Source: Reyranellaceae bacterium (GTDB taxonomy: Bacteria > Pseudomonadota > Alphaproteobacteria > Reyranellales > Reyranellaceae). From it: a stretch of DNA of 64,000 nt. The stretch is from positions 1-64,000 of the forward strand of contig JALHMM010000004.1 in assembly GCA_022844045.1 (NCBI GenBank), given 5' to 3'. The notes under the pieces are model-generated. The model was not told the origin of the DNA and searched no databases. It saw only the letters and a program-made list of their open reading frames with translations. Below are positions 33,130 to 42,297 of this stretch, one piece after another. Numbering within the stretch: the stretch's first letter is position 1; each line of letters starts with the position of its first letter. Both the position numbers and the translations under genes were made by a program.

Positions 33130-33651
33130 TCACGCTGGTCGCGGCAGCGCCTTGGCCAGCGTCTCCAACCGGATCTGGTGGTCCTGGAGTACCAGCAGGA
33201 AATCGGCGGCGAACTTCTTCAGCGCCGGGTTCTCGCCCGAGCCCGCGTAGCCGCTGAACAGCACCAGCAGATCACGGTGCATCGCCACCTGCGTGTCGAT
33301 GAACAACGAATCGAAGCTGGCCGTCGGCGCCATCCTGAGCTTGTCGAGCATGTCCTTGAGCTTGCCCTGAAGCTCCTCCGGTGCCTCCTTGACGGCGGTT
33401 TCGTTGGCAGCCTGCCTGAACTTGGTGATCGCCGCCGAGTAGTCGGCCAACATGGTCACCGAGAATGCCTTGACCTCGGTGTTGGTGGACACACCGCCAG
33501 CCAGGCGCGCGACCTGGGCTTGGAAGCTGAGCGCTTCGGCGGCCGCCTTCGCGAACGCGTCGGCCTTTGTCTTCTCGGCACGGGCGGCAAGGCCGATAAC
33601 CATCAGGGCCGCCGCCACGCATGCGACGGCCAGTCGGGAAAGGTTCCGCAT
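33130..33651 (-). CDS. exported DUF4142 protein
   Basis: 173 aa with a signal peptide (LSRLAVACVAAALMVIGLA, cut after ARA) and a four-helix DUF4142 domain: NTEVKAFSVTMLADYSAAIT, FDSLFIDTQVAMHRDLLVLF and LQDHQIRLETLAK. DUF4142 proteins are periplasmic ferritin-like helical bundles without an assigned role. The ATG at 33651 lies 6 nt after GAGGAGG; an ATG at 33657 directly abuts that site. A longer frame to 33786 is unlikely. Confidence 0.88.
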   Translation of the reverse strand: MRNLSRLAVACVAAALMVIGLAARAEKTKADAFAKAAAEALSFQAQVARLAGGVSTNTEVKAFSVTMLADYSAAITKFRQAANETAVKEAPEELQGKLKDMLDKLRMAPTASFDSLFIDTQVAMHRDLLVLFSGYAGSGENPALKKFAADFLLVLQDHQIRLETLAKALPRPA

Positions 33652-33707
33652 TGGCATCCTCCTCGGCGACCTTCCGATGCAACGCGGAGGATCGCCGGGA
33701 GTTGCCT

Positions 33708-34475
33708 TCATGCCGCCGTGTAGGCTCCGTCGACCGTATGTGTCGAACCTGTGACGTAGGCGGCACGATCCGAACACAGCCAGCACACCATCTCAGCGAT
33801 GTGTTGCGGCGTACCCATGCGCTTGACCGGTATGCCGGCCATGATCTGCGCGCCGCGTCGCGCCATCGTGTCCTTGGTCATGTCGGTCTCGATGAAGCCC
33901 GGGCACACCGCGTTCACGCGGATGCCGTTCTCGGCGTACTCCAGCGCAGCGGTCCGCGTCAGGCCGACGACACCATGCTTGCTGGCGACATAGGCCGAGG
34001 AGGTTGGAATGCCGAACAGACCGGCGATCGAGGCGGTGTTGACGATCGCGCCGGAGCCCTGCTTGGCCATCTACTCCAGCTCGGCGCGCATGCACAGCCA
34101 CACGCCCTTGAGGTTGACTGCGATCATGCGGTCGAAGGCTTCCTCGGGCCATTCCGCCGTCTTCTTGCCGGCGCCGCCGACCTGATAGCCGGCGATGCCG
34201 GCGTTGTTGAAGGCGCAGTCGAGACGACCGAAGGCCGAGACCGCCGCGCTCACCATGCTCGCGACCTCGCCGGGCTTGGTGACATCGGCGGTGATCGCCA
34301 GCGCCTGGCCGCCGGCCTTGTTGATCAGCGCCACGGTCTCGGCCGCGCCCTCGGCCATCTGGTCGGCGACGGCGACACGCGCGCCCTCGGCTGAGAACAG
34401 CAGCGCCGCGGCGCGGCCGATGCCGCGTCCCGCGCCAGTGATCAGGGCTGTCTTGCCCTCGAGCATGCCCGCCAT
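33708..34475 (-). pseudogene. SDR-family oxidoreductase gene interrupted by an in-frame amber codon
   Basis: A complete SDR frame: cofactor motif LITGAGRGIG, NNAG, catalytic NTASIAG...SAYVASK with Tyr and Lys, VCPGFIETDM and VDGAYTA end. After CMRAELE a TAG (34073-34071 on the minus strand) interrupts, and the frame resumes at once with MAKQGSGAIVNTAS. Relatives have a sense codon here, so one C-to-T change of CAG explains it. The ATG after the TAG could restart translation, but the product would lack the cofactor site. The start at 34475 follows GAGGGGAGAAACACC. It is 14 nt downstream of the dipeptidase gene on the same strand. Confidence 0.85.
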
Positions 34476-34489
34476 GGTGTTTCTCCCCT

Positions 34490-35893
34490 CTATGTCAGAT
34501 TGGCCAGCGCGACGCGCAGGTAGTTGCCGCCCAGCAGCTTGCGCATGTCGGCAGCGTTGAAGCCGCGCGCCATCAGCGCCGCGGCGAGCGCCGGCAGCCG
34601 CGTGTAGCTGGGCAGAGCCGAGCCGCTGAGCAAGCCCATCATGTCGCTGCCGATGCCGACATGGTCGACGCCCACCGCATCGGCCATACGCGCCATGCCG
34701 GCGGCATAGGCGGTGACATCCTTGAATATCGTGGCCGGCGGCCAAATGCCGATGACGCCGCCGGTGCGCGCGACCACGCGCGCGTGCTCGGCGCTGATCA
34801 GCCGGCTGAAGCGGCCCGGCGTCGTGGCGAACGATGTGTGCGAAAGCACGAGCGGCTTGGTCGTGACCTCCGCCGCGCGGCGCACCAGGGACGTCGTGCC
34901 GTGCGCCACGTCGACGATGATGCCGCGCGCGTTGCAGCGACGGATCACGTCGGCGCCAAACGCGGTGAGACCGTCGTGTTCGCTCGGCTCGGTCTGGATG
35001 TCGCCCAACTCGTTGACGCGGTAGTGCGTCAGTTGAAGCTGGCGCACGTTCCATTTTTCATAGGCCTCGTCGACGCGCTCGATGCGTCCCTCGAGGAAGT
35101 CGGCGCCCTCGGAGGTGATAAGCACTGACGGCCGGTCGGGATGAGCCGCGCGCATCGCCGCCGCGCCGGTGATCACGCCGAGATTCTGTTCGCGCACCAG
35201 GTGCTGCAGGCGGGCGAAGGCGAGTGTCGCGTAATTGTAGAGTTCCCCCTGCGCTGGCGTGCGGTACGGCCGGATGCGCGTGTTGTTGTCGCTCGGCGCG
35301 ATGGCCGGCGCGTCGGCGACGATGGCGAGGCAGACCACCGCCATGCGGCCCTCACGCATCGGCGCCGCCAGGGGCACGAAGGGCGCGTTCGGCTCACGCA
35401 TGCGGATCACGCCGCCGCCGTGGCTGTGCAGGTCGGCGGTGACGGTGTCACCCATCGCCTCGCGCGCGGCGGCGATCGCCGCCGCATCAGGTTCCACGGC
35501 GAGCGCCAGTGGTGCCCAGGACGACAAGCCGAACAGCGCACCGCCGGCCAGCGCGGCGCGGCGGGTGAAGCCCGGCGCCACTGGCGAGGCCAGCGCACGC
35601 GCGTCGCGCAGCTGATAGCGCCAACCCATCTCGTCGTCGTCGAGGCAGGCCAGGCGGCCGGTCAGGCGCACACCGTTGCCGTCGGGCTTGATCGGCGTCG
35701 TGGCGAAGACCTCGATGCGCGCCAGTGGGTCGCGCGGCAGGCAGGCGAGGCAACACGACGGCTCACCGATCAGCGCGAAGCGCTCGCGCGCCGCCAGCGG
35801 ATCGTCGCTGACGATCCATCCCTCGATATCGACGGTGGCGCCGTGCAGCCGCGCGGCGCGTTCAGCCCGAAGATCGGTCCAGTCGATGCGCAT
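34490..35893 (-). CDS. membrane dipeptidase (M19) with an extra N-terminal domain
   Basis: 467 aa. Residues 1-105 are a separate domain (DWTDLRAERAARLHG, VDIEGWIVSDD, a Cys cluster PSCCLAC, VRLTGRLACLDDDEMGWRYQL) resembling OB-fold DUF3299-type domains. Residues 108-132 look like a Tat signal (GFTRRAALAGGALFG then APLALA) placed internally. From about 135 a zinc-dependent renal-dipeptidase fold follows: ADLHSHGGGVI, LITSEGADFLEGR, VDVAHGT, SHTSFATTP and HVGIGSDMMG. M19 enzymes cleave dipeptides or acyl-amino acids. An internal Tat-like signal is odd: either the true start is internal or two proteins are fused. Confidence 0.87.
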   Translation of the reverse strand: MRIDWTDLRAERAARLHGATVDIEGWIVSDDPLAARERFALIGEPSCCLACLPRDPLARIEVFATTPIKPDGNGVRLTGRLACLDDDEMGWRYQLRDARALASPVAPGFTRRAALAGGALFGLSSWAPLALAVEPDAAAIAAAREAMGDTVTADLHSHGGGVIRMREPNAPFVPLAAPMREGRMAVVCLAIVADAPAIAPSDNNTRIRPYRTPAQGELYNYATLAFARLQHLVREQNLGVITGAAAMRAAHPDRPSVLITSEGADFLEGRIERVDEAYEKWNVRQLQLTHYRVNELGDIQTEPSEHDGLTAFGADVIRRCNARGIIVDVAHGTTSLVRRAAEVTTKPLVLSHTSFATTPGRFSRLISAEHARVVARTGGVIGIWPPATIFKDVTAYAAGMARMADAVGVDHVGIGSDMMGLLSGSALPSYTRLPALAAALMARGFNAADMRKLLGGNYLRVALANLT

Positions 35894-35979
35894 TGCGGCA
35901 GCATAGCACTACCCCTGACGTAATCGACGGCGCGCCGCGGGCGAACGATATGTCTGATGTCGCAAATAGGAGGGTCACC

Positions 35980-36348
35980 ATGACTGACATGACCAAGTTG
36001 ATCGACGACTACATCGCCTGCTGGAACGAGACCGATGCCGGGCGCCGCCGCGCGCTGATCGATCGCGCCTGGACCGAGCGCGCGACCTATGTCGATCCGA
36101 TGATGAGCGGCGAAGGCCGCGGCGGCATCGACGCCATGATCGCCGGCGTGCAGGCGAAGTTTCCGGGATTCCGCTTCCGCGTCAGCAAGCCGGTCGAGGC
36201 GGTCGCCGACCGCGTGCGCTTTTCGTGGGAGTGTGGGCCGGATGGCGCCTCGGTTATCGGCGGCACCGATTTCGCCACCGTCGCCGACGGTCGGCTCAGC
36301 GCCGTCACCGGCTTCATCGACTTCGCACCCGGCATGGCGAAGGCGTAG
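35980..36348 (+). CDS. SnoaL/NTF2-like protein
   Basis: 122-aa cone-shaped NTF2-like fold: LIDDYIACWNETDAGRRRAL, RATYVDPMMSGEGRGGIDAM and a beta-sheet ending in VTGFIDF. Members are small hydrolases, isomerases or binding proteins; no specific activity is inferable. The ATG at 35980 follows TAGGAGGG at good spacing; an upstream ATG at 35950 lacks a ribosome-binding site. Divergent from the dipeptidase and convergent with an aldehyde dehydrogenase gene. Confidence 0.85.
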   Translation: MTDMTKLIDDYIACWNETDAGRRRALIDRAWTERATYVDPMMSGEGRGGIDAMIAGVQAKFPGFRFRVSKPVEAVADRVRFSWECGPDGASVIGGTDFATVADGRLSAVTGFIDFAPGMAKA

Positions 36349-36362
36349 GCTAGAACAGAAAA

Positions 36363-36390
36363 CGGCGCGCGACCGTCAGGCCGCGCGCCG
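36363..36390. terminator. bidirectional intrinsic terminator
   Basis: Perfect 9-bp stem CGGCGCGCG (36363-36371) and CGCGCGCCG (36382-36390), 10-nt loop, with AAAA before and CTTTCT after, between two convergent genes. It can serve both. Confidence 0.75.
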
Positions 36391-36408
36391 CTTTCTGTCA
36401 AAGGCCGA

Positions 36409-37839
36409 TCAGGCGGCCTGCACGCCCATCACCGCCTTGACCTCGAGGAACTCCTCGAGGCCCCAGGCGGCGTATTCACGGCCGTTGCCGCTCTGCTTGA
36501 AGCCGCCGAACGGCGCCGTCATGTCCATCGGCGTGCCGTTGAGATGCACGTTGCCGGCGCGCAGCTGCGAGGCCACGTCGCGCACCTTCTTGGGATCGCT
36601 GCCCTGCACGTAGGCGGCAAGGCCATAGACGGTGTCGTTGGCGTCCTTGATCGCCTGCTCCTCGGTTTCGTAGGGCAGGATCGCGAGCACCGGCCCGAAG
36701 ATTTCCTCGCGCGCGATGGTCATGCTGTTCTTGACGTTGCCGAAGATCGTCGGCCGCACGTAGTAGCCGCGGTTGAAGCCGTCGGGACGGCCCGGGCCGC
36801 CGGTCGCCACAGTCGCACCCTCGGCGATGCCCGCCTCGATCAGCTTCTGGATCTTGTTGTACTGCGTCTCGCTGACGACGGGGCCGAGCACGGTCTCTTC
36901 CGCCTTCGGATCGCCGACCTTCAGCGACTCCGCCACCGACTTCGCCACCGCGAGCGCCTCGTCGTGCTGCTTGGCCTGCACGAACATGCGGGTCGGCGCG
37001 TTGCACGACTGGCCGCTGTTGCGCATCATGCTGACCACGCCCGACGTCACCGCCTTCTTCAGATCGGCATCCGGCAGGATGATGTTGGCCGACTTGCCGC
37101 CCAGCTCCTGATGCACACGCTTGACCGTGTCGGCCGCGGCCTTCGCCACCAGCACGCCGGCGCGGGTCGAGCCGGTGAAAGAGACCATGTCGACGTCGGG
37201 ATGCTTCGACAGCGCCTGGCCCACCGTCGGGCCATCGCCGTTGACCAGGTTGAACACGCCCTTCGGCACACCGGCCGCGTGCATGATCTCGGCCCAGATG
37301 ATGGCGTTGAGCGGCGCGATCTCGCTGGGCTTGAGTACCATGGTGCAGCCTGCGGCCAGCGCCGGGCCGACCTTGCAGACGATCTGGTTGATCGGCCAGT
37401 TCCACGGCGTGATGAAGGCGCAGACGCCGATGGCTTCGTGCGCGATCAGGGTAGTGCCCTTCTGCGACTCGAACTCGAACTCCTTGAGCGTCTTGATCAT
37501 CTGCATCAGATGGCCGACGCCGGTCGCGGCCTGCGCCTTCATGGCGAGCGTGATCGGCGCGCCCATCTCCATCGAGATCGCCTTGGCGATGTCGTCGTAA
37601 CGGGTCTTGTAGACCTCGAGGATCTTCTCGAGCAGCGCGATGCGCTGTTCCTTGGTCGTGCGCGAGAAGGCCGGGAAGGCCGCCTTGGCCGCCGCCACCG
37701 CCTTGTCGACATCGGCCTCGCTGCCGAGGCTGATCCTGGCGCAGGGCTCCTCGGTCGCCGGATTGATCACGTCGATCGCGTTCGGCTTCGCGGGATTGAC
37801 CCATTCGCCGTTGATGTAGAACTTCAGATGGTCGGTCAT
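36409..37839 (-). CDS. aldehyde dehydrogenase family protein
   Basis: 476-aa NAD(P)-dependent aldehyde dehydrogenase: ITPWNWPINQIVCKVGPAL, VSFTGSTRAGV, base Glu in QELGGKSAN, nucleophile Cys279 in NSGQSCNAPTR and EEIFGPVLAILPY. Not a close paralogue of the one at 31615. The ATG at 37839 follows CGGAGGGACAC. It ends at a bidirectional terminator. Single-gene transcription is likely. Substrate unknown. Confidence 0.93.
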   Translation of the reverse strand: MTDHLKFYINGEWVNPAKPNAIDVINPATEEPCARISLGSEADVDKAVAAAKAAFPAFSRTTKEQRIALLEKILEVYKTRYDDIAKAISMEMGAPITLAMKAQAATGVGHLMQMIKTLKEFEFESQKGTTLIAHEAIGVCAFITPWNWPINQIVCKVGPALAAGCTMVLKPSEIAPLNAIIWAEIMHAAGVPKGVFNLVNGDGPTVGQALSKHPDVDMVSFTGSTRAGVLVAKAAADTVKRVHQELGGKSANIILPDADLKKAVTSGVVSMMRNSGQSCNAPTRMFVQAKQHDEALAVAKSVAESLKVGDPKAEETVLGPVVSETQYNKIQKLIEAGIAEGATVATGGPGRPDGFNRGYYVRPTIFGNVKNSMTIAREEIFGPVLAILPYETEEQAIKDANDTVYGLAAYVQGSDPKKVRDVASQLRAGNVHLNGTPMDMTAPFGGFKQSGNGREYAAWGLEEFLEVKAVMGVQAA

Positions 37840-37908
37840 GTGTCCCTCCGGGTGATGTGATGGCGCAGTGTCGCCAGACGCGCGCCGTTTGCAACCAACA
37901 AGACTCGT

Positions 37909-38802
37909 TTAACCCTGCCTGGCGGAGGGTTTAAGCAACGCTAGCGCCAGGGCGGCGACGCAGCAGCCCAGCGCGCCGAGCTGCCACGGCCCCAGCGGCT
38001 CGTTATGCGCCCAGACGCCGCCGGCCATGGCGATCACCGGCACGATGATGGTCGACACCGCCGCGGTGTTGGCGGGCAGCAGGTGCACGATGCGGAACCA
38101 CACCAGGGTGCCCAGCGCCGTGGGCACGATAGCGAGGTGGATGGCGGCCAGCAGCACCGGCCAGGACGGCACGAAAGGTCGCCAATCGGCGAGGATCGCG
38201 GCGCCGACCAGGATCGGTAGCGAGCCCAGGGTCATCTGCCACGCCGTCAGGGTGAGCGGATGTGTGCCGCGCCAGTCGGCGCGCTTCTGGATCAGTGTGC
38301 CGGCGGCCCAGCCAATGGCGGCCACCAATGCGCAAGCGATCCCGGTCGGCGCATCGGCCAGGCTGCGCAGATTGGGAACCGCCAGCAGCGCGACGGTGCC
38401 GGCGCCGAAGGCCAGTGCCAGCAGCAGGCGCGGCGTCGGCCGCTCACCGAACAGCAGCACCGCCATCAGCGCCGCCCAGAGCGGCATGGTGTAGCCGAGG
38501 ATCGAGGCCTGTCCCGATGGGATGAACAGCACACTGGCGGTGGCGGCGACGTACCACACCGACACCGTGCCGAAGGCACCGCCCAGCAGCGCGGGCCGGC
38601 TGGCGCGCGGCACGGTCAACGGCACGCCGCGCAGCCGCGCGATCGCCAGCAGCATCAGGCCGGCGCCGAGCACGGCGAGGCCACGAAACGTCCACACCGA
38701 GAGCTCGCGCAGCACGACGTTGAACATCGGCCAGGACGAGCCCCACAGCACGCCCAGCAGCAGCACCAGGCCGGTCGCGCCGTCGATACGACGCGCGGTC
38801 AT
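37909..38802 (-). CDS. EamA/DMT-family transporter, tandem copy 2
   Basis: 297-aa inner-membrane protein with ten predicted helices in two EamA repeats (LLGVLWGSSWPMFNVVLREL and GIACALVAAIGWAAGTLIQK start the halves). Signatures PSGQASILGYTMPLWAALMA and LLPANTAAVSTIIVPVIAM are shared with the upstream neighbour, of which it is a paralogue. Its start overlaps the neighbour's stop by 4 nt. DMT transporters export or import small metabolites; substrate unknown. Confidence 0.92.
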   Translation of the reverse strand: MTARRIDGATGLVLLLGVLWGSSWPMFNVVLRELSVWTFRGLAVLGAGLMLLAIARLRGVPLTVPRASRPALLGGAFGTVSVWYVAATASVLFIPSGQASILGYTMPLWAALMAVLLFGERPTPRLLLALAFGAGTVALLAVPNLRSLADAPTGIACALVAAIGWAAGTLIQKRADWRGTHPLTLTAWQMTLGSLPILVGAAILADWRPFVPSWPVLLAAIHLAIVPTALGTLVWFRIVHLLPANTAAVSTIIVPVIAMAGGVWAHNEPLGPWQLGALGCCVAALALALLKPSARQG

Positions 38803-39698
38803 GATGTGCGCGTCGACGGCGCCGGCTTGAAGAGCGCCAGCGCCAGCGCGATCACCGTGCAGGCGAGCGCGCCGATTTGCGTCGGGCCAAGCGGCTCATC
38901 GAGCACCAGCCGGCCGCTGACCATGGCGACGATCGGGACGACGATCGAGGACAGCGCCGCGACATTGGCCGGCAGCAGGCCGACGATGGCGAACCACGTC
39001 GCGGTGCCAACGCACATCGGGATCAGCGCGATGTAGATCGTGGTGAGCACGCTGGTCCAGGACGGCACGATCCAGACCCAGTCGGCGAAGATCGCCGAGG
39101 CGACCAGGATCGGCGGCAGCGACAATGCGATCTGCCACGCGGTCAGCGACAGCCCCATGCCGGCCCAGTCGGTGCGCTTCTGCACCACCGTGCCCAACGC
39201 CCAGCACAGGCCGGCGCCGAGGCCACAGGCGATGCCCAGCGGCGCATCGGCGTAGATGCGCAGGTTGGGCACGGCGAGCAGCGCCACCGACGCGGCGCCG
39301 AAGGCGAGCGCGGCCAGGATGCGCCCGCCCAGCCGCTCGCGCAGGAAGAGCGGCGAGATCAGCGCGAACCACAGCGGCATGGTATAGGCCAGCACAGCCG
39401 CCTGGCCCGAGGGGATGTAGCGCACCGCCGCCGCGGTGAGGATGTTCCAGATCGCGATGTTGAAGAACGACGCCCACAGCAGAGGCGCCCAGAGATGGCG
39501 CGGCACACGCAGCCGCTCGCGGCGCAGGCGGGCCACAGCGAACAACGCGGCGCCAGCGATGATCACGACGATGACGCGGAAGGTCCAGATCGAGAATTCG
39601 CGCATGGCGATGGAGAACAACGGCCAGTTCGTGCCCCAGACGAGCGTCAGGAGCGCGAGCAGGGTCAACGCGCGGGTATGGGCGGAGCGGTCTGGCAT
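38799..39698 (-). CDS. EamA/DMT-family transporter, tandem copy 1
   Basis: 299-aa ten-helix protein, first of a tandem pair. It shares PSGQAAVLAYTMPLWFALIS, LLAVPNLR and LLPANVAALSSIVVPIVAM with the downstream gene, showing local duplication followed by clear divergence. The 4-nt overlap implies coupled translation, so the two may assemble together. The ATG at 39698 is well placed. Confidence 0.92.
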   Translation of the reverse strand: MPDRSAHTRALTLLALLTLVWGTNWPLFSIAMREFSIWTFRVIVVIIAGAALFAVARLRRERLRVPRHLWAPLLWASFFNIAIWNILTAAAVRYIPSGQAAVLAYTMPLWFALISPLFLRERLGGRILAALAFGAASVALLAVPNLRIYADAPLGIACGLGAGLCWALGTVVQKRTDWAGMGLSLTAWQIALSLPPILVASAIFADWVWIVPSWTSVLTTIYIALIPMCVGTATWFAIVGLLPANVAALSSIVVPIVAMVSGRLVLDEPLGPTQIGALACTVIALALALFKPAPSTRTS

Positions 39699-39796
39699 CG
39701 GAAGCGGCGCACCGTATGGGCGCGCGGCGCCGGCGTCTATCGGCGAGGGCGCACGACGCCTATGCGCGCAGGCGCGCGACGCCTATGCGACGTCGC

Positions 39797-40237
39797 TCAG
39801 GTCGAGCGCTCCTCCGGCGCGGCCAGCGAGCAACCGGCGATGCGCCAGGTACCGTCGGGCTGCTTCTCCATGACGTAGAATGCCGTCACCGCCGAGCCGT
39901 CCGGCGCCTCGATATGAACCTTCTGAATCACCCAGTCCTCGACCGCGCGAATGTCGCGGAAGGCGAAGCTCTGCCAGCGATGCACCGGCTGGTAACCGTT
40001 GCGCACCATCGACATGAAGTTCTCGACGGTGCCGAAGATGCTCTTGATGCCGGGGGCGGCGAAGGAAAAGGCAGTCTCGCCGTCGTCGCGCCGGAAGGCC
40101 TCGAGCTGACGGCCGATGACGTCACGGATCTGGGTGCGATCGGCGTCGGTCGGCTGCTCGATGGCGAGCGCAGGCCCGCCCAGCAAGGCGACGAGCACCA
40201 ACCACCCACCCGTCAGTATCCCCAATGCGCCGCGCAT
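39797..40237 (-). CDS. exported DUF4864-type protein
   Basis: 146 aa with a signal peptide (GALGILTGGWLVLVALLG, cut after ALA) and an NTF2-like DUF4864 domain: IRDVIGRQLEAFRRDDGETA, FSFAAPGIKSIFG, FMSMVRNGYQPVHRWQSF and YVMEKQPDGTWRIAGC. Function of the family is unknown. The ATG at 40237 follows GGGAGGTTCGGTC; a longer in-frame extension to 40429 would hide the signal. Confidence 0.87.
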   Translation of the reverse strand: MRGALGILTGGWLVLVALLGGPALAIEQPTDADRTQIRDVIGRQLEAFRRDDGETAFSFAAPGIKSIFGTVENFMSMVRNGYQPVHRWQSFAFRDIRAVEDWVIQKVHIEAPDGSAVTAFYVMEKQPDGTWRIAGCSLAAPEERST

Positions 40238-40346
40238 GACCGAACCTCCCGCACCGAAGCGTCCTGATTCTATGCGATTGCGGCGCCCGTGGATGTTGGT
40301 CGCGCTCACGATCTCGCGAGCACGACGATAGAACCGCAGGCAATGG

Positions 40347-41051
40347 TCAGAAGCGGCGGCCCGGATAGGGGCGCGGGCCGCCCGCGGCGGTCGCCGGGCC
40401 ACCGCCCAAACGGCCCGCGCTGACGCCATAGCTCAGGCCCGCGAGGTTGGAGCGCTCGGCGGCGAGAAAGGCATTCTGACGCGAGATCTCGCCGTTGAGG
40501 TCCCCGATAAGGCGATCGATCGCCTGCATGGTGCGATTGGTGTCGGCTTCGATCTGGCGCAGCTGGCGGTGGTCTTCATCGACCGCGCCGCCGACATTGT
40601 AGGTCGAGCGGATGGTGTCGAGCAGATGGCCGGCCACCGACGCCTGGGTCGTGACCTGAGTGGCCAACGAGTTCAGGACGCCGATGTCGCCGGTCATCTT
40701 GTCCAGATGTCCCTGCGCCTGGTTCCACCGGGCGACCATCTCTGGATTGGCGGGCGTCGTGCCCACCGACAGGCGGGAGGTGATCTGGCTCACGGCCGTG
40801 TTGTAGCCGCGCGCCTCGCCACCCAGCGCATTGCGCAGCGCCTGGAGCTGGTTCACCTGGGCTTGGTGGGATGACGCGACGGCGTTCTGGTCGGCGCGCA
40901 GCTGCTGGACGCGGGCCGACACCGTGGCCCCACCCGTAGCGGTGACAGACGACGCCGGCGCCACCGTCCCCGGTCCTCCGAACAGATCGCCGCAGGCCCC
41001 CAAGGTGAACGCCGCCAGGAGGCAAGCGGCGCGCGTGGTCCATTTCGCCAT
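40347..41051 (-). CDS. predicted coiled-coil lipoprotein
   Basis: 234 aa. The N-terminus WTTRAACLLAAFTLGACGD carries a lipobox (LGAC) with the lipidated Cys near residue 20. The middle (VQQLRADQNAVASSHQAQVN through RQLRQIEADTNRTMQAIDRL) is long, helical and Gln/Asn-rich, predicted to be coiled coil, followed by a Gly/Pro-rich tail. Probably anchored to the outer membrane. No family recognised. The ATG at 41051 is chosen because it puts the lipobox at the right place. Confidence 0.75.
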   Translation of the reverse strand: MAKWTTRAACLLAAFTLGACGDLFGGPGTVAPASSVTATGGATVSARVQQLRADQNAVASSHQAQVNQLQALRNALGGEARGYNTAVSQITSRLSVGTTPANPEMVARWNQAQGHLDKMTGDIGVLNSLATQVTTQASVAGHLLDTIRSTYNVGGAVDEDHRQLRQIEADTNRTMQAIDRLIGDLNGEISRQNAFLAAERSNLAGLSYGVSAGRLGGGPATAAGGPRPYPGRRF

Positions 41052-41379
41052 CGGTGTCACGTACCTTGGTCCGATCCGCTCTCGTTGGGCACCCGCCGGC
41101 CAACGCGCGGCCACACGGACCACGCGCCACCAAGGCACCAGCCCCAATAGCAGTACCCGAAGGCTACTGAAACCCCGACTTTTCAACAAGCGTGGGGTTC
41201 GCCTGCGACAATCCGAATTCGCAAGCTGCGGCCGCAGTGTAACAAGCGACCTTGAATGATCCGGGCGAGCTGAACGGTGCGTTCTGGCGAAGGTCGGCAT
41301 ATTCGCTTGCGCCGGATCGACGTTTTGGCTACCTACCGCGCCTCGACCCGCCATTGCGGGCCATCAGACTTGGCTATAG
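41052..41379. other. 328-bp non-coding interval upstream of tRNA-Arg
   Basis: No convincing gene on either strand. A weak promoter-like pair, TTGCGC (41307-41312) and TACCTA (41330-41335) 17 nt apart, could drive the tRNA. Nothing else recognised. Confidence 0.4.
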
Positions 41380-41456
41380 GCGCCCATAGCTCAACTGGAT
41401 AGAGCACCTGACTACGGATCAGGAGGTTGGGAGTTCGAATCTTCCTGGGCGCGCCA
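41380..41456 (+). tRNA. tRNA-Arg (anticodon ACG)
   Basis: Full cloverleaf: acceptor GCGCCCA/TGGGCGC, D arm GCTC...GAGC, anticodon stem CCTGA/TCAGG around loop CTACGGA (anticodon ACG at 34-36), T arm GGGAG/CTTCC with TTCGAAT, discriminator G and encoded CCA. The A at position 34 would be deaminated to inosine and read CGU, CGC and CGA. Its 3' end marks the start of an accessory island. Confidence 0.96.
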
Positions 41457-41502
41457 AGCCTTTCAATGCGTTAGCAAATAGCTCCAGCCTCTTAGGCTCT
41501 CC

Positions 41503-42285
41503 CTAGGCTCTCGCCTCGGGCTGCTCGCGGACGCGGCGAGCTTTCACCTTCGGCAACTCATCCCACGTCCGACCGTCGAGCGTGCGGCCCGTGCGCTTCT
41601 TGTTAACACCGCCCCACTGCTTGAAGTGGAAGGCGACGCCTGCGCGCGTGCACTGATCACGGATCGAACGAACCCACTCGATAGGCATAGGCCGCGCGCC
41701 TGGCCCGCTCTCCCCGCCAGCGATGGCCCAATCGACGCCCTTGAGGTTCATGCCCTCCAGCGGTCCGAGAAGCGGCTCAAGCGATAGAAACTTGATCATT
41801 GCCGGCGTGCGCCGAAGGTTTTCTATGCGCGGGAGGTAGTCGGCGCTTTCGACGCTCACGCCCATCCATACGTTCTTCGGCCACGGCAGGTGCGGAGCGA
41901 GCTCCTCGCACCTCTCCGCCCGCTTCGTGAGGACCTGGTAGGTGTGCTGCGGCGTGTCGACCATCGTCTTGAAGACCTTGGCGATGAAATCGAGTGGCAC
42001 CTTCTCATGAAAGAGGTCGGACATGGAGTTCACGAAGATCGTGCGCCCGGTCTTCCACTTGGCAGGCAATGCGAGTGTCGCATCGTCGAGTGTTATCTTC
42101 CCGTTCCATTTCCAGCGCCCACCGGTCTTCCTCGTGATCCCGGTGTACTTCGGCTGACCCATTGCCTCTAGCCGTGAGGCGAGGCGCATGGCGTAGCAGT
42201 TGGTACAGCCCGGCGAGAGAACGGTGCACCCGGCAACCGGATTCCACGTCGCCTCGGTCCACTCGATAGGGGAGTTCGTTGCCAT
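41503..42285 (-). CDS. three-Cys-motif phage Gp37/Gp68 (DUF5131) protein
   Basis: 260 aa of the phage Gp37/Gp68 family. The defining cluster AGCTVLSPGCTNCYAMRLA (C-x6-C-x2-C) is close to the N-terminus, followed by IFVNSMSDLFHEKVPLDFI, YQVLTKRAERC, VWMGVSVESADYLPRI, FLSLEPLLGPL and WAIAGGESGPGARPMP. The Cys cluster and the barrel-like strands resemble radical-SAM enzymes, but the spacing is not canonical and the chemistry is unproven. It is co-directional with, and 12 nt downstream of, the tcmP-type gene, a pairing known from phages and mobile islands. First protein gene after the tRNA. Confidence 0.92.
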   Translation of the reverse strand: MATNSPIEWTEATWNPVAGCTVLSPGCTNCYAMRLASRLEAMGQPKYTGITRKTGGRWKWNGKITLDDATLALPAKWKTGRTIFVNSMSDLFHEKVPLDFIAKVFKTMVDTPQHTYQVLTKRAERCEELAPHLPWPKNVWMGVSVESADYLPRIENLRRTPAMIKFLSLEPLLGPLEGMNLKGVDWAIAGGESGPGARPMPIEWVRSIRDQCTRAGVAFHFKQWGGVNKKRTGRTLDGRTWDELPKVKARRVREQPEARA

Positions 42286-42297
42286 AACGCCTGCTTT

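Noticed and set aside
36363-36390. Palindrome considered as an operator
   Set aside because: It lies between convergent stop codons with A- and T-runs on either side, so it is better explained as a shared terminator.
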